From Hebobacterum sp964559435 (GTDB lineage: Bacteria > Armatimonadota > Hebobacteria > Hebobacterales > Hebobacteraceae): 64,000 nt of DNA. Positions 8,251 to 17,251 of the stretch are shown here, piece after piece. Positions within the stretch are counted from its first letter, which is position 1, and every line of letters starts with the position of its first letter. The stretch spans positions 62,001 to 126,000 of the forward strand of contig CAZLHI010000001.1 in NCBI GenBank assembly GCA_964559435.1. Reading direction: 5' to 3'. A program made the translations under genes and the position numbers. Under the pieces are notes generated by a model that was given only the letters and a program-made list of their open reading frames with translations, did no database searches and had not been told where the DNA came from.

Positions 8251-9339
8251 CTACAGCAGCTCGCGCTGCCGTTTCCCCCGGCCCTCCTCGTCAACCTTTT
8301 CCACACCGAGGTGCTTGTATGCTTCCTCGGTCGCGAGGCGGCCCTTCGAGGTCCGGGCGAGGAGGCCGCGGTGCAGCAGGAACGGCTCCACCATGTCTTC
8401 CAGCGTCCGGACTTCTTCCTGGAGGGTCGCCGCCAGGGCATCGATTCCGACGGGCCCCCCGAGGTGCTGATTCACGATGATCTCCAGAAGCCTTCGGTCG
8501 ATGGGAGTCAGCCCGATCTCATCTATTCCCTCCAGCTCCAGCGCCGCCTTGGCCACCTCCGGCGTCACCTTTCCGCCGCCCCTGACCTGCGCGTAGTCGC
8601 GGACCCTCCGCAGCAGGCGGTTGGCGATCCGAATGGTGCCCCTGCTCCGCGTGGCCAGCACCAGTGCGCTGTCCTCATCCACCTCGATTTCGAGAAGCCG
8701 AGACGAGCGGTGCAGCCCCTGGATCAGCTCTTCCTCTGAGTAGAAGTGCAGCCCGCGGATGATTCCGAAGCGCTGCCGCAAGGGCGGCGACAGCAGGCCC
8801 GCCCGAGTGGTCGCGCCGACGAGCGTGAACGGCTGGAGTCGAGAGCGGTAGATGCGGGCGTGCGCGCCCTTGTCGAAGATGATGTCTACCGTGAAGTCCT
8901 CCATCGCCGAGTAGAGCAACTCCTCGACCTGCCGCGGCAGGCGGTGGATCTCGTCGATGAAGAGCACATCGCGCTCTTCAAGGTTTGTCAGGATGCTGAC
9001 GAGGTCCCCGCCTCGCTCCAGGGCGGGCCCGGAGGTGCCCTTGAAGTTGACTCCCATCTCGTTCGCGATGATACGGGCGAAGGTGGTCTTCCCCAGGCCG
9101 GGCGGCCCATAGAAGAGCGTGTGGTCGAGCGGCTCGCCGCGCTCCTTGGAGGCCTTGATGGCGATGTCCAGGGCCTCGAGGACTGCGCCCTGCCCGATGC
9201 AGTCGGCGAAGGTCCGCGGCCGCAGGTTCCACTTGTCCTCGCGCTCTTCCGGTGTCGCCTCGGCCAGAACCTCGGCCGCGGGCTCGGCCGCCGGTTCGGG
9301 CCGTTTGCGGGAGGCCGAGCTGGCTCGCTTCCGTCTCAC
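8251..9339 (-). CDS. ruvB: Holliday junction branch migration ATPase RuvB
   Basis: This is a 362-residue AAA+ motor that forms hexameric rings on both sides of RuvA-bound Holliday junctions and drives branch migration. Motifs seen are Walker A 'GPPGLGKTTFA' near residue 79, Walker B 'VLFIDEIHRL', sensor 1 'LVGATTRAGLLSPPLRQRFG', the Arg-finger/sensor 2 region 'GTIRIANRLLRRVRDYA' (usually GTPRIANR), and the C-terminal winged helix 'GPVGIDALAATLQEE'. A 35-residue Ala/Glu/Arg-rich N-terminal extension makes it longer than the usual 330-350. It starts at GTG, four bases after the ruvA stop. It lies in the ruvC-ruvA-ruvB order. Confidence 0.97.
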   Translation of the reverse strand: MRRKRASSASRKRPEPAAEPAAEVLAEATPEEREDKWNLRPRTFADCIGQGAVLEALDIAIKASKERGEPLDHTLFYGPPGLGKTTFARIIANEMGVNFKGTSGPALERGGDLVSILTNLEERDVLFIDEIHRLPRQVEELLYSAMEDFTVDIIFDKGAHARIYRSRLQPFTLVGATTRAGLLSPPLRQRFGIIRGLHFYSEEELIQGLHRSSRLLEIEVDEDSALVLATRSRGTIRIANRLLRRVRDYAQVRGGGKVTPEVAKAALELEGIDEIGLTPIDRRLLEIIVNQHLGGPVGIDALAATLQEEVRTLEDMVEPFLLHRGLLARTSKGRLATEEAYKHLGVEKVDEEGRGKRQRELL

Positions 9340-9342
9340 TGC

Positions 9343-9969
9343 CTAAGACCTCTCTCCACGGTACACCTCTTCGAACAGCTCCTCGGCGCTGGACACGTCG
9401 GGGCGCCGAGCGATGGCGGCCTGCACCATCCGCTGGGCTTCGGTGCGCGTGTGGCCGAGCTGCTCGGTGAGCACTGCCATGACCTCCGCCCGGAAGTCCT
9501 CTTCTTCCGGGGGAGCCGGCGCCTCGGCCCCCTCCGGCATGAGGGCGAACTTCCCGACCCGGCCGTGCAGTGTGGCGATGATCTTCTCCGCCTTGCGCGG
9601 CCCGATGCCGTCGAGGGTGCACAACAGTTTCGCATCCTTGGCCTCGATGGCCCGCGCGATGCGAGCCACATCCACGGAGAGCGCTCTGCAGGCGGCGGTG
9701 GGCCCGATGTCCTCCACGGTGATGAGCCGCTCGAAGAACTCCCTCTCGAGCTGTGAGAGGAATCCGATGAGAATCGGCTTCGGGTTGTGCTCTGTCTGAT
9801 GGAACGAGACATATAGCTTGACGCGGTCGCCGTCGGGGCCGGCCGGGCGCGAGCGGAGGGCGCGCTGTACGGCAACTGGAAGCATCACCTCATATCCCAC
9901 GCCGCCCGAGAGAACGACGATGCGGTCGTCCTGCCTGCTGATGATCTTGCCCTCGAGATATGCGATCAA
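9343..9969 (-). CDS. ruvA: Holliday junction DNA-binding protein RuvA
   Basis: This 208-residue subunit recognises the four-way junction and loads RuvB. The N-terminal OB fold starts 'MIAYLEGKIISRQDD' with 'GVGYEVMLP'; the middle helix-hairpin-helix motifs are 'ITVEDIGPTAACRALS' and 'LCTLDGIGPRKAEKII'. The acidic linker ('PPEEEDF') leads to the C-terminal RuvB-binding three-helix domain. The length is normal for the family. Translation starts at TTG 9969, 15 bases after ruvC ends, within a tightly packed operon. Confidence 0.96.
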   Translation of the reverse strand: MIAYLEGKIISRQDDRIVVLSGGVGYEVMLPVAVQRALRSRPAGPDGDRVKLYVSFHQTEHNPKPILIGFLSQLEREFFERLITVEDIGPTAACRALSVDVARIARAIEAKDAKLLCTLDGIGPRKAEKIIATLHGRVGKFALMPEGAEAPAPPEEEDFRAEVMAVLTEQLGHTRTEAQRMVQAAIARRPDVSSAEELFEEVYRGERS

Positions 9970-9984
9970 CTCCGTTTCCTTATC

Positions 9985-10476
9985 TCACCGCGGCCACAAG
10001 TCAACACCGGCGCGCGCTGCGCCAACCAGGGCCAGTGCTATCGCGTCACAGACGTGATCGGAGTCGGGCACTTCCTTCAGCGACAGCATACGCGCCACTG
10101 CGCGCTGAATCTGCTTCTTGCTCGCGCGGCCCGAGCCGGTCAAGGCCTGTTTCACCTCGGCTGGAGACACCTCGACTACTCGCGCCCCTGTTTGGTCGGC
10201 GGCCAGGCATATCACTCCGCGCACGTGCCCCATCAGGATAGCGGTGCGCGGGTAGCGGTACTCGGCGTAGAGGCCCTCCAGCACCGCCACCTCCGGCCGC
10301 CAGCGCTCCGTTACGATCTTCAGCTCGTCGTAGATTGCTCTGACCCTCGCCTCGAGCGGTCGCCGGCTGCCGCTGCGGGCACAACCGGCCTCGCGGACAC
10401 TGGGGCGGCCGTTGCCGACCTCAAGCACAGCATACCCCGTTGCGCTGAGGCCTGGGTCAACTCCGAGGACGATCAT
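9985..10476 (-). CDS. ruvC: Crossover junction endodeoxyribonuclease RuvC
   Basis: This is a 163-residue resolvase of the RNase H fold that nicks Holliday junctions symmetrically. The acidic catalytic residues are visible: the first Asp in 'VLGVDPGLSATGYAVL', Glu in 'AVLEGLYAEYRYPRTA', and the pair in 'DSDHVCDAIALAL'. The junction-binding segment 'KQALTGSGRASKKQIQ' is present. ATG 10476 is preferred because GGAG lies nine bases upstream; a GTG two codons earlier (10482) is the alternative. It is the first gene of the ruvCAB-unknown-mutY operon. A possible -10 element lies upstream at 10519-10524. Confidence 0.96.
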   Translation of the reverse strand: MIVLGVDPGLSATGYAVLEVGNGRPSVREAGCARSGSRRPLEARVRAIYDELKIVTERWRPEVAVLEGLYAEYRYPRTAILMGHVRGVICLAADQTGARVVEVSPAEVKQALTGSGRASKKQIQRAVARMLSLKEVPDSDHVCDAIALALVGAARAGVDLWPR

Positions 10477-10518
10477 CCACACGTGCTCCGCGCCGAACCC
10501 ACGGCCCTCCGACCCCCT

Positions 10519-10524
10519 AGCATA
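10519..10524 (-). promoter_or_regulatory. Possible -10 box for the ruvCAB-mutY operon
   Basis: Read on the minus strand, TATTATGCTAG lies 43 bases before the ruvC ATG and contains TATGCT. The same 'TTATGCTAG' string forms the -10 region of the dnaE2 promoter at 34212. No good -35 hexamer is present at 16-18 bases, and no LexA-like repeat accompanies it. Confidence 0.35.
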
Positions 10525-10592
10525 ATACCACGCCCCTGCTCGTGGCCAGCACCGAGCGCGGCCGGCTGCGCAGCCGCCACCGCGCTGATGGG

Positions 10593-13439
10593 CTACTGGG
10601 CCTCCTCAATCTGTTCGGCTAGCTGCTGCAGCGTCTGTTCGAGTCGGTCGAGCCGCTCCCTGGCGTCTGCCAGCAGTCGATCGGCCTCCTCCGCCAGCTC
10701 CCTCACGCGCGGCTGGGCGCTGGGGGCGGCGGCTGGCGATGCCGCTTCCGGCACCAACTCTTCCGCCTCTACCAGCGCTGGCGCCTCAAAGCGGGTCGGC
10801 TCTAAAGCGTTCAACTGCGGAGGCTTCCCCCCCAGCAGCCCTTCCAGGGCCATCGACAGGGCCGGCCGCATCACCACGCGGCCATCCCCGCGGGCCAGCA
10901 CGACCTGCTTCAGCTCAGGGATAGGGCTTTGTGAAGCCTGCAGGTAGATCGGCTCGACGTAGAGGATGGCGCTGTCGAGGGGTATGACGAGCAGGTTGCC
11001 GCGCAGCACCCGTGAGCCCTGCTGGTTGCGCAGGGTGATCCAGCCACTGATGGTATCCTCTTGGTCAATAGAGGCCTCTATCTGAATCGGCCCCCACACC
11101 TGCTCCGTCTTGGGGAAGTTGTACAGAAGCAGCTTCCCGTAGTCTTCCCCGTCGGACCGCGCCGCAAGCCAGGCCACCATGTTCGGCTTATCCTGCGGCG
11201 TAAACGGCAGCATGAGAAGGAACTCGGGCGAGCCCTCATTGGGCAGCCTGATGATGGCGTAGTAGGCTTGCATCTTCTCGCCACGGCTCTCGCGGGGCCC
11301 GCCTACGAGCGATCTTCCAGCCGGGCCGACGGACTTGGGCGCTTCCCGTGCCACCTCCCATTTCTCGATCCTGTTGTAGAAGGTCCGAGGATCAGTCATG
11401 TGATAGACGGTCAGCCGCTCGCTCTGGGTGTTGAAGAGGGCCTCCGGATAGCGGATATGCTCGATCAGGTCCGAGGGCATCTCACCCAGCGGCCTAAACA
11501 GGGTCGGGAATATCTTCTGGTAGCTGCGGATGATCGGATCGGAGGGGTCGGCCACGAAGAACACCACAGACCCGTCATAGGCGTCCGTCACGACCTTGAC
11601 CGAGTTGCGGATGTAGTTGGGCGCGCCGCGCCTGACGGGATCGGAGTAGGGATACATGTCAGAGGTCGTGTATGCGTCCTGGATCCAGTAGAGGTGACCG
11701 TCCTCTGCCGCCACGATGTACGGATCGCGGTCATAGGTAAGGAAGGGCGCTATCCGCTTCGCCCGCAACCATACGTTGCGCTCCCACAGGATGCGGCTCT
11801 CGTCCTGGATGACCTTGGAGATGACGATGTTCAGGTCGCGGAACCGCAGCGATGTCGCCAGCCGGGGCAGCCCCGAGCCGATAGGCACCCCGCCTTTTCC
11901 TTCGTAGCGCACCTTGGCCATTAGTTTGGTCGCGGGCAGAGGATAGTCGTTCTCGTCCTCCGTAGTCCCGACGATTACGTAGTCGTTGGTGAGCTCTCCG
12001 TAGTAGATCCCCGGCCGCGTTATCTCGAGATCGAAGGATGATTCGGGCGGGATGTTCTTGATGGCCAGATTGGGGAGGCCGGACTGGATCACATCGCTGG
12101 CCGGCGCCATGACGATTCCGTAGCCGTGAGTGTTGAATATGCGTTCGTTCTGCCACCCCTTTTCCGGGAGGCCCGGCCGCCAGAGCTCGCGCCCTGCCAG
12201 CATGACCTGCCGGTACTGCCCATTGATCCAGTACCGATCTATGTCAACAGAGCTGAAACGGTAATAGGGCCACAGCGCCTGCTGCTGCTGGAAAGTATCG
12301 AGCAGGGGTCGATAATCCCACAGGCGCACATTCTCGACTGTCTCGACGTTGTTGTTCACCGACGCCATGCTTAGCAGAGAGACCCTCTTGAGCGTCCGCT
12401 CTTCAACTCGGTCCAGCCCGAAACCCTGGCGCGTGAATGCAATCGTGTGCGCGATGTACTTCTCCTCCCGCTTGAACTCGTTGGGCTCCACCTGCAGCCG
12501 CTGCACCAGCGAAGGGTACACCGCGCCCAGCAGCAGAGCGCAGGCCGCCAGGAAACCAATCCCCGCTATCGGCAGCCATAGCCCGCGCACGTGGATGTTT
12601 ATCAGCACGAGGGCCGCACACCCCAGCGCGATCACGGACAGCACGTTGCACGCCAGCAGTTGTGCGTGGACGTCGGTGTAGCTGGCGCCAAAGGTCACGC
12701 CTCGCTCCGAGTACAGGAGGTAGAAGGCATCGAGACGATACTCCACAGCCTTGCAGACGAGAATGAGCCCGAGGAGCACAGACAAGTGAGACTTCACATG
12801 GGGCGCGAAGGCAGGTACACCCCGCAGGACGCGGATGGCTTTGTCGAAGTAGTGCGCGGCAGCGGACAAGACGAAGGCAGATAGCAGTGTCCAGTAGAAG
12901 AACTCCTGGAGGTAGCGCCAGAAGGGCAGTCTGAAGACATAGAAGGCCACGTCTCGGCCGAAAATGGGATCTTCGATGCCGAACGTAAGTCCTTGCCGGA
13001 ACAGCAAATACTTGTTCCAATCGCTCGCTGCCCCGACGCCGACTCCGTAGGCCGCCAGCGCGATGAGCACGGCCAGTGCGATGTAGAGATAGCGGCTGGC
13101 GAAGTACTCCATCACCTCCGCGAGCCGCTGCCGCAGAGCGCGCTCCTCGTCATACCAGACGGTGCGGCGGGCCAGACGTCGCGCCAGCTCGACGTTCCCC
13201 AGAACGAAGATTAGAAAGAAGAAGCCAAGAACCGCTCCCAGGCCTACCTGAGTGCCCAGGATGGTCCAGAACACCTGCGGGAAGCGCACGTCGAACCGGA
13301 ACCAGAGCCACTCAGTATAGAGGTACAGGAATCTCGGCAGCCACCAGAAGATGGCGGCGATAAGGACAGCCGCCACCACCCAACGGACCAGGCGGCGGCG
13401 AAGCCGCCGTCCTCCGAAGTCTGCACTGACTATCCCCAC
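10593..13439 (-). CDS. UPF0182 family large membrane protein
   Basis: This protein of about 948 residues matches the UPF0182 (COG1615) family. It has a basic N-terminus, about seven transmembrane helices in the first 320 residues ('VVAAVLIAAIFWWLPRFLYL', 'LGAVLGFFFLIFVLGNVELA' and others), then a long soluble region with family strings such as 'NNVETVENVRLWDYRPLLDT', 'YWINGQYRQVMLAGREL', 'THGYGIVMAPASDV' and 'AYDGSVVFFVADPSDP'. The C-terminus ends in a Glu/Arg-rich coiled coil of about 40 residues. Its function is unknown; it is found in actinobacteria, cyanobacteria and relatives. GTG 13439 is chosen because GGAGG lies five bases upstream; a TTG at 13469 extends the frame. It diverges from the ABC transporter genes. 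Confidence 0.93.
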   Translation of the reverse strand: MGIVSADFGGRRLRRRLVRWVVAAVLIAAIFWWLPRFLYLYTEWLWFRFDVRFPQVFWTILGTQVGLGAVLGFFFLIFVLGNVELARRLARRTVWYDEERALRQRLAEVMEYFASRYLYIALAVLIALAAYGVGVGAASDWNKYLLFRQGLTFGIEDPIFGRDVAFYVFRLPFWRYLQEFFYWTLLSAFVLSAAAHYFDKAIRVLRGVPAFAPHVKSHLSVLLGLILVCKAVEYRLDAFYLLYSERGVTFGASYTDVHAQLLACNVLSVIALGCAALVLINIHVRGLWLPIAGIGFLAACALLLGAVYPSLVQRLQVEPNEFKREEKYIAHTIAFTRQGFGLDRVEERTLKRVSLLSMASVNNNVETVENVRLWDYRPLLDTFQQQQALWPYYRFSSVDIDRYWINGQYRQVMLAGRELWRPGLPEKGWQNERIFNTHGYGIVMAPASDVIQSGLPNLAIKNIPPESSFDLEITRPGIYYGELTNDYVIVGTTEDENDYPLPATKLMAKVRYEGKGGVPIGSGLPRLATSLRFRDLNIVISKVIQDESRILWERNVWLRAKRIAPFLTYDRDPYIVAAEDGHLYWIQDAYTTSDMYPYSDPVRRGAPNYIRNSVKVVTDAYDGSVVFFVADPSDPIIRSYQKIFPTLFRPLGEMPSDLIEHIRYPEALFNTQSERLTVYHMTDPRTFYNRIEKWEVAREAPKSVGPAGRSLVGGPRESRGEKMQAYYAIIRLPNEGSPEFLLMLPFTPQDKPNMVAWLAARSDGEDYGKLLLYNFPKTEQVWGPIQIEASIDQEDTISGWITLRNQQGSRVLRGNLLVIPLDSAILYVEPIYLQASQSPIPELKQVVLARGDGRVVMRPALSMALEGLLGGKPPQLNALEPTRFEAPALVEAEELVPEAASPAAAPSAQPRVRELAEEADRLLADARERLDRLEQTLQQLAEQIEEAQ

Positions 13440-13543
13440 ATCGTCCTCCAGTGCCGCGCCGCGCGACAATCTACGGCTTCGCCGGTCTCACGCCACCCTC
13501 CTCCACGAAGCCTATGTCCGCCACGTGCCAAAGCCGCCCCTGC

Positions 13544-13573
13544 TTGACAGTGTAACGAACAGGCCGATATACT
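13544..13573 (+). promoter_or_regulatory. Sigma-70-type promoter for the ABC transporter operon
   Basis: TTGACA (13544-13549) and TATACT (13568-13573) are separated by 18 bases. They precede the ABC ATPase start at 13674 by 100 bases. It is one of the closest matches to the vegetative consensus in the window. Confidence 0.7.
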
Positions 13574-13673
13574 GAGATCACAGCGGGGGAGCGGGCGGAA
13601 GCTCGTCGCCCCGCTTTTGCCCGTCACTCGGGCTGCAGAGTTCGCAGTGCCCACCGCGGCGCAGGAGGCGGCT

Positions 13674-14624
13674 GTGGCTAGCAATGATATTATACTTCAG
13701 ATAGACGGACTGACCAAGGTCTACCGGTCTCTCTTTGCACCGGTAGGCGTGAAGGCCGTCGATGAGCTGAACCTGTCTGTTCGGCGAGGGGAGACTTACT
13801 CCATCGTCGGGCCCAACGGCTCGGGCAAGACGACCACGCTCAAGATCATACTTGGTCTGATCTTCCCGACCTCCGGAGCCACAACCATCTTCGGCAAGAG
13901 CATCGCCGACCTCGGCGTCCGCGAGCGCATAGGATTCCTCCCCGAGGACGCCTATCTCTATGATGTCTTCAACGGCGAGGAATTGCTCGACTTCTACGCC
14001 GGGCTGTTCGGCTACCCAAAGCAGCGCCGGGCAGAGCTGGTCGACGAGCTGCTCTCCCTGGTCGGCATGCAGGCGAATCGGAGGGTGCGCTTCCGCGAGT
14101 GCTCCAAGGGCATGCGTCAGCGGCTGGCCCTCGCCCAAGCACTGGTGAACGACCCCGAGCTCTTGATCTTGGACGAGCCCACGTCCGGCCTGGACCCGTC
14201 CGGCCGCCATCAGATGACTCGCCTCATCCTCGAGCTGAAGCGACGAGGCAAGACCATTCTGCTCTGCTCCCATTTCCTGGCGGAGGTAGAAGAGGTCTGT
14301 GACCGAGTGGGCATCATGTACCGCGGCCGCCTGGTGGGGGAGGGAACACTCACCGAGCTGGCCGGCGATCCGACCGAGATAGTGATAACGACCGACGGAC
14401 TAACGGCTGACGGGGCCAAGGACGTGACTGCCCACTCTGCCGTCCTCAGCGTGGATGACGGCGTCGTGCGCATGGGCCACCAGTCGGGCGAGGAACTGTG
14501 GGCGGTCCTCGACCGCGTCCGCCAGGCCGGCGGGCGCGTCGTCGAAGTGACCCGCCCCCGGCCGAGCCTGCAGGACGTCTTCGTGCGGGCCATTGGACAG
14601 GACACCACGGAGGAGATACAGTGA
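13674..14624 (+). CDS. ABC transporter ATP-binding protein (ABC-2 type)
   Basis: This 316-residue ATPase subunit has Walker A 'GPNGSGKTTTLK', Q-loop region 'IGFLPEDAYLYD' (a variant with PED in place of the usual Gln), signature 'CSKGMRQRLALAQALV' (SxGMxQR type), Walker B 'LLILDEPTSGLDP' and the H-loop 'LLCSHFLAEVEEV'. The extended C-terminal region ('EGTLTELAGDPTEIVITT') is typical of drug/lipid/polysaccharide ABC-2 exporters such as CcmA-type ATPases. I use GTG 13674, which has AGGAGG five bases upstream; a TTG at 13617 lacks a site. The stop codon overlaps the GTG of the permease gene by four bases, so the two form one transporter. Confidence 0.93.
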   Translation: MASNDIILQIDGLTKVYRSLFAPVGVKAVDELNLSVRRGETYSIVGPNGSGKTTTLKIILGLIFPTSGATTIFGKSIADLGVRERIGFLPEDAYLYDVFNGEELLDFYAGLFGYPKQRRAELVDELLSLVGMQANRRVRFRECSKGMRQRLALAQALVNDPELLILDEPTSGLDPSGRHQMTRLILELKRRGKTILLCSHFLAEVEEVCDRVGIMYRGRLVGEGTLTELAGDPTEIVITTDGLTADGAKDVTAHSAVLSVDDGVVRMGHQSGEELWAVLDRVRQAGGRVVEVTRPRPSLQDVFVRAIGQDTTEEIQ

Positions 14625-15535
14625 CCCCGCTGCTAGCTTTTGTCACCCCGAAGCTCGCCGCTCTGATTGGGGCTGCCATTGTCGTCGTGGTTCTCGCGAT
14701 GACGGCCGGCCTGTGGGTGCCTGGTGCCGAGCACACGGGCGGATCCATCTGGCGCATCGCGAAGATCACCGTAGCGGAGGCGCGCCGGCGGCGTGTGACT
14801 CAGGCCGTCGTCGTGTTGGTGCTGCTGATCCTGCTCTCCATGACGTTCTTTTCCTATCTGAACCCAAGGGAGCAGGCCCGCATGCTCATCAGCGGCGGTT
14901 TATCGGCCATCACCGTGTTCGGAATCCTGCTCGCCATCTTCGTCGCCGCCTTTCTGATTCCCCAAGAGTTGGAGAGCAGAACTGTCTATGCCATTCTCTC
15001 GAAGCCCGTGCGACGCTTCGAATTCGTGCTCGGCAAGTACCTTGGCGCCTTGATCGTCCTGGCCGCGATCCTAACAGTGATGACCGCTGTGCTCGTGGCC
15101 GTGCTGCTGATAGAGGACTGGTTCGTTCCAGACCGGGCTGACTCGGTCTTCGATCCCAACATCGGCAATGTGGTATTCGCGGCCGTTATGAGCTACTTCG
15201 CCGTCGCGCTGCTGGCCGCGTATATCGTGCTCATTTCGACGGTTTCCTCTACCGCCATGACAGTCATCACCTCGTTCATCATTTGGGTGATCGGAAGCCT
15301 TCAGAGCCGGATACGCGATTTGGCCTTGGAGGCCACTTCGGTTTTCCAGAAGCTGTTCTTCACGGTTTTCTACCTGGTCATGCCGCCGCTGGAGAACTTC
15401 GACTTCCGTCACGAGGTCTCGAACTTCATGCCGCTGAGCTACTACTCCGGTGTGTATGCCGCGGGCAAGGGTATCGTGTACATACTCGTCGTCTTGCTCT
15501 TTGCGTCGATCTTCTTCAATGACCGCCAGGTCTAG
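14621..15535 (+). CDS. ABC-2 type transporter permease
   Basis: This is a 304-residue membrane subunit paired with the preceding ATPase (GTGA overlap). It has about six hydrophobic helices: residues about 8-28 ('LAALIGAAIVVVVLAMTAGL'), the segments around 'AVVVLVLLILLSMTFFSYL', 'ALIVLAAILTVMTAVLVAVL', 'VMSYFAVALLAAYIVLIST', 'VITSFIIWVIGSL', and a C-terminal 'IVYILVVLLFASIFF'. The organisation resembles NosY/ABC2_membrane_2 permeases: an amphipathic 'AKITVAEARRRRVTQAVVV' segment before the second helix and a large extracytoplasmic loop. The substrate cannot be told from the sequence. The stop is followed four bases later by the TPR gene. Confidence 0.9.
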   Translation: MTPLLAFVTPKLAALIGAAIVVVVLAMTAGLWVPGAEHTGGSIWRIAKITVAEARRRRVTQAVVVLVLLILLSMTFFSYLNPREQARMLISGGLSAITVFGILLAIFVAAFLIPQELESRTVYAILSKPVRRFEFVLGKYLGALIVLAAILTVMTAVLVAVLLIEDWFVPDRADSVFDPNIGNVVFAAVMSYFAVALLAAYIVLISTVSSTAMTVITSFIIWVIGSLQSRIRDLALEATSVFQKLFFTVFYLVMPPLENFDFRHEVSNFMPLSYYSGVYAAGKGIVYILVVLLFASIFFNDRQV

Positions 15536-15539
15536 CCCC

Positions 15540-16517
15540 ATGCAGACATCAATGCATGGTCGAGGCGGACGCTACCTCGCAGCGGGCCTGCTCGCGCTCG
15601 GGCTGCTGCTCCTCACGGTCCCCCTCCAGGAGTCCATCCATCAGCGGCGGCCGCATCTGTTCGATCCCGCGCGGAAGACCAAGCGCGTCAGCGCGATCAG
15701 CACCGGCCCAATCCCTGCCGTCATAGCTGCGCTCGGGGGATTCCGCACCGTCGCCGCGGACCTGCTATGGATGAAGGTCGAGCGCGAGTGGCACGGTGGC
15801 AACTGGTGGGCGCTGCCGTCCCTGCTGGACGCCGTGACCCAACTCGATCCGCACTTCCTGGTCGCATGGCAGGTCTACGGCTGGCACCTCGCCTACAACT
15901 TGCACGCCGAGTCGGAGACATTGGTCGACAAGCGCTACTACCTCAACGGCGGCGTCAGGGTGCTGGAAAGGGCGGTCGAGGCGAACCCCGACAACTGGGA
16001 GATGATCTTCGAGCTCGGCTGGACGCTCTTCGACCGCGCGCATGACATGCACCGGGCAGCCGAGTACTTCTACCGCGCCGACCAGTCCCCCGAGGCGAAG
16101 TCCTACACGACGCGCCTGTACTACCGGTGCTTCGAGCGCACGCTCGACATCCCACGGCTGGTGGAGGCGCTGGAGTACGCGAAGAATCGCCACACGGATC
16201 TAAACTCATCCGATGATGTCCAGCACCAAGCCATCGTTGCCGACAACTACAGATTCTGGATCACCGACAACCACATTGAGGACCGCGACAAGCATCGCGA
16301 GATCATTGCCAGAGAGAACACGGCGCGGGCACAGCGCTCCGTTGACCTCTACCTCTACCCCGACAACCCTTACTGGGACGTCTGCCCCATTTGCGGCCTG
16401 CCCAGCCCCAAGGGAAGCGAATTCTGCTCGGCCTACGGGCATCCCATGAAGCAGTCGTCGGGGAGCAGACGTCCCCCCGGCCAGAGCCGGCCTCCGGCCG
16501 AAGCTGCAAGTCTCTAG
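15540..16517 (+). CDS. Membrane-anchored TPR-like protein with C-terminal zinc ribbon
   Basis: This 325-residue protein has an N-terminal membrane anchor ('YLAAGLLALGLLLLTVPL'), then 'AALGGFRTVAADLLWMKVE' and helical repeat units around Trp/Tyr/Asn-rich turns ('LDPHFLVAWQVYGWHLAYN', 'VEANPDNWEMIFELGWTLF'), typical of degenerate tetratricopeptide repeats. The C-terminus has 'CPICGLP' and, 12 residues later, 'CSAYGH', a probable zinc-binding knuckle. I do not recognise a named family. It starts four bases after the ABC permease stop, so it is probably co-expressed and may be a scaffold for that transporter. The ribosome site before ATG 15540 is weak, consistent with translational coupling. Confidence 0.75.
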   Translation: MQTSMHGRGGRYLAAGLLALGLLLLTVPLQESIHQRRPHLFDPARKTKRVSAISTGPIPAVIAALGGFRTVAADLLWMKVEREWHGGNWWALPSLLDAVTQLDPHFLVAWQVYGWHLAYNLHAESETLVDKRYYLNGGVRVLERAVEANPDNWEMIFELGWTLFDRAHDMHRAAEYFYRADQSPEAKSYTTRLYYRCFERTLDIPRLVEALEYAKNRHTDLNSSDDVQHQAIVADNYRFWITDNHIEDRDKHREIIARENTARAQRSVDLYLYPDNPYWDVCPICGLPSPKGSEFCSAYGHPMKQSSGSRRPPGQSRPPAEAASL

Positions 16518-16579
16518 CTGTCTTGTCCGGAAAGGGCTCCCGCTTGCTTGGGCGGGGAAGCGCTCGCGGTGTGGTCCCA

Positions 16580-17251
16580 ATGTCACAGCTCCATACCAGT
16601 CGCGTACCGCACATAGGCACAGATGAGGCCGGGAAAGGCGATTACTTCGGCCCCCTCGTCGTGGCCGCCGCCTTCGCCGATGAGGTCGCACTGGAGAGAC
16701 TTCCTCAGGCCGGTGTCAAGGACTCCAAACGCATCTCAACGGTCCGACGCCTCTGGGAGCTCGACAAGGCCGTGAAGCAGATCTGCCCCGCCTTCGAGGT
16801 CGTCGTCATATCCCCCCCTCGCTACAACGAGCTCATCGAGCAGATCGGAAATCTGAACCGTCTCCTCGCGTGGGCACACGCGCGCGCCATCGAAAACGTT
16901 CTCGAGCACGTCGATTGCGATCTCGCCGTGACAGACCGGTTCGGAGATGAAGGCTACCTGAAGCAATCCGTGATGCAGCGGGGACGCCGCCTAGAGCTGC
17001 GGCAGCGGGTCCGAGCTGAGGACGATCCGGCAGTCGCCGCGGCCTCCATCCTGGCGCGCGCCGCGTTCATGCGCTCGTTGAACCGGCTGTCCAGTGAGGC
17101 CGGCATGCCGCTGCCCCGCGGCGCGACCCACGTGCTCCCCGTCGCCCGCCAGCTCTACGAGCGGGGGGGAGAGGAACTACTCCGTCGCCTGGCCAAGGTG
17201 CACTTCAAGACCACAAAAAAGGTAGCGAGGCGTGATCAGCTGGAAACGTGA
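16580..17251 (+). CDS. rnhC: Ribonuclease HIII (short form)
   Basis: This 223-residue protein has the RNase HIII signature 'GTDEAGKGDYFGPLVVAA' directly at the N-terminus (residues 12-29), with the catalytic Asp-Glu pair and the GKGDYFGPL string that separates HIII from HII (GRGPLAGPV). Further conserved parts are 'VKDSKRIS', 'VTDRFGDE' and 'EDDPAVAAASILARAAF'. The enzyme cleaves the RNA strand of RNA/DNA hybrids. Typical RNase HIII proteins are near 300 residues because of an N-terminal TBP-like substrate-binding domain; that domain is missing here. I considered upstream starts, but the frame before 16580 reads as out-of-frame sequence of the TPR gene. Confidence 0.9.
   Translation: MSQLHTSRVPHIGTDEAGKGDYFGPLVVAAAFADEVALERLPQAGVKDSKRISTVRRLWELDKAVKQICPAFEVVVISPPRYNELIEQIGNLNRLLAWAHARAIENVLEHVDCDLAVTDRFGDEGYLKQSVMQRGRRLELRQRVRAEDDPAVAAASILARAAFMRSLNRLSSEAGMPLPRGATHVLPVARQLYERGGEELLRRLAKVHFKTTKKVARRDQLET

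Noticed and set aside
8746..9756. Plus-strand frame opposite ruvB/ruvA
   Set aside because: No motifs; both minus-strand genes are unambiguous.
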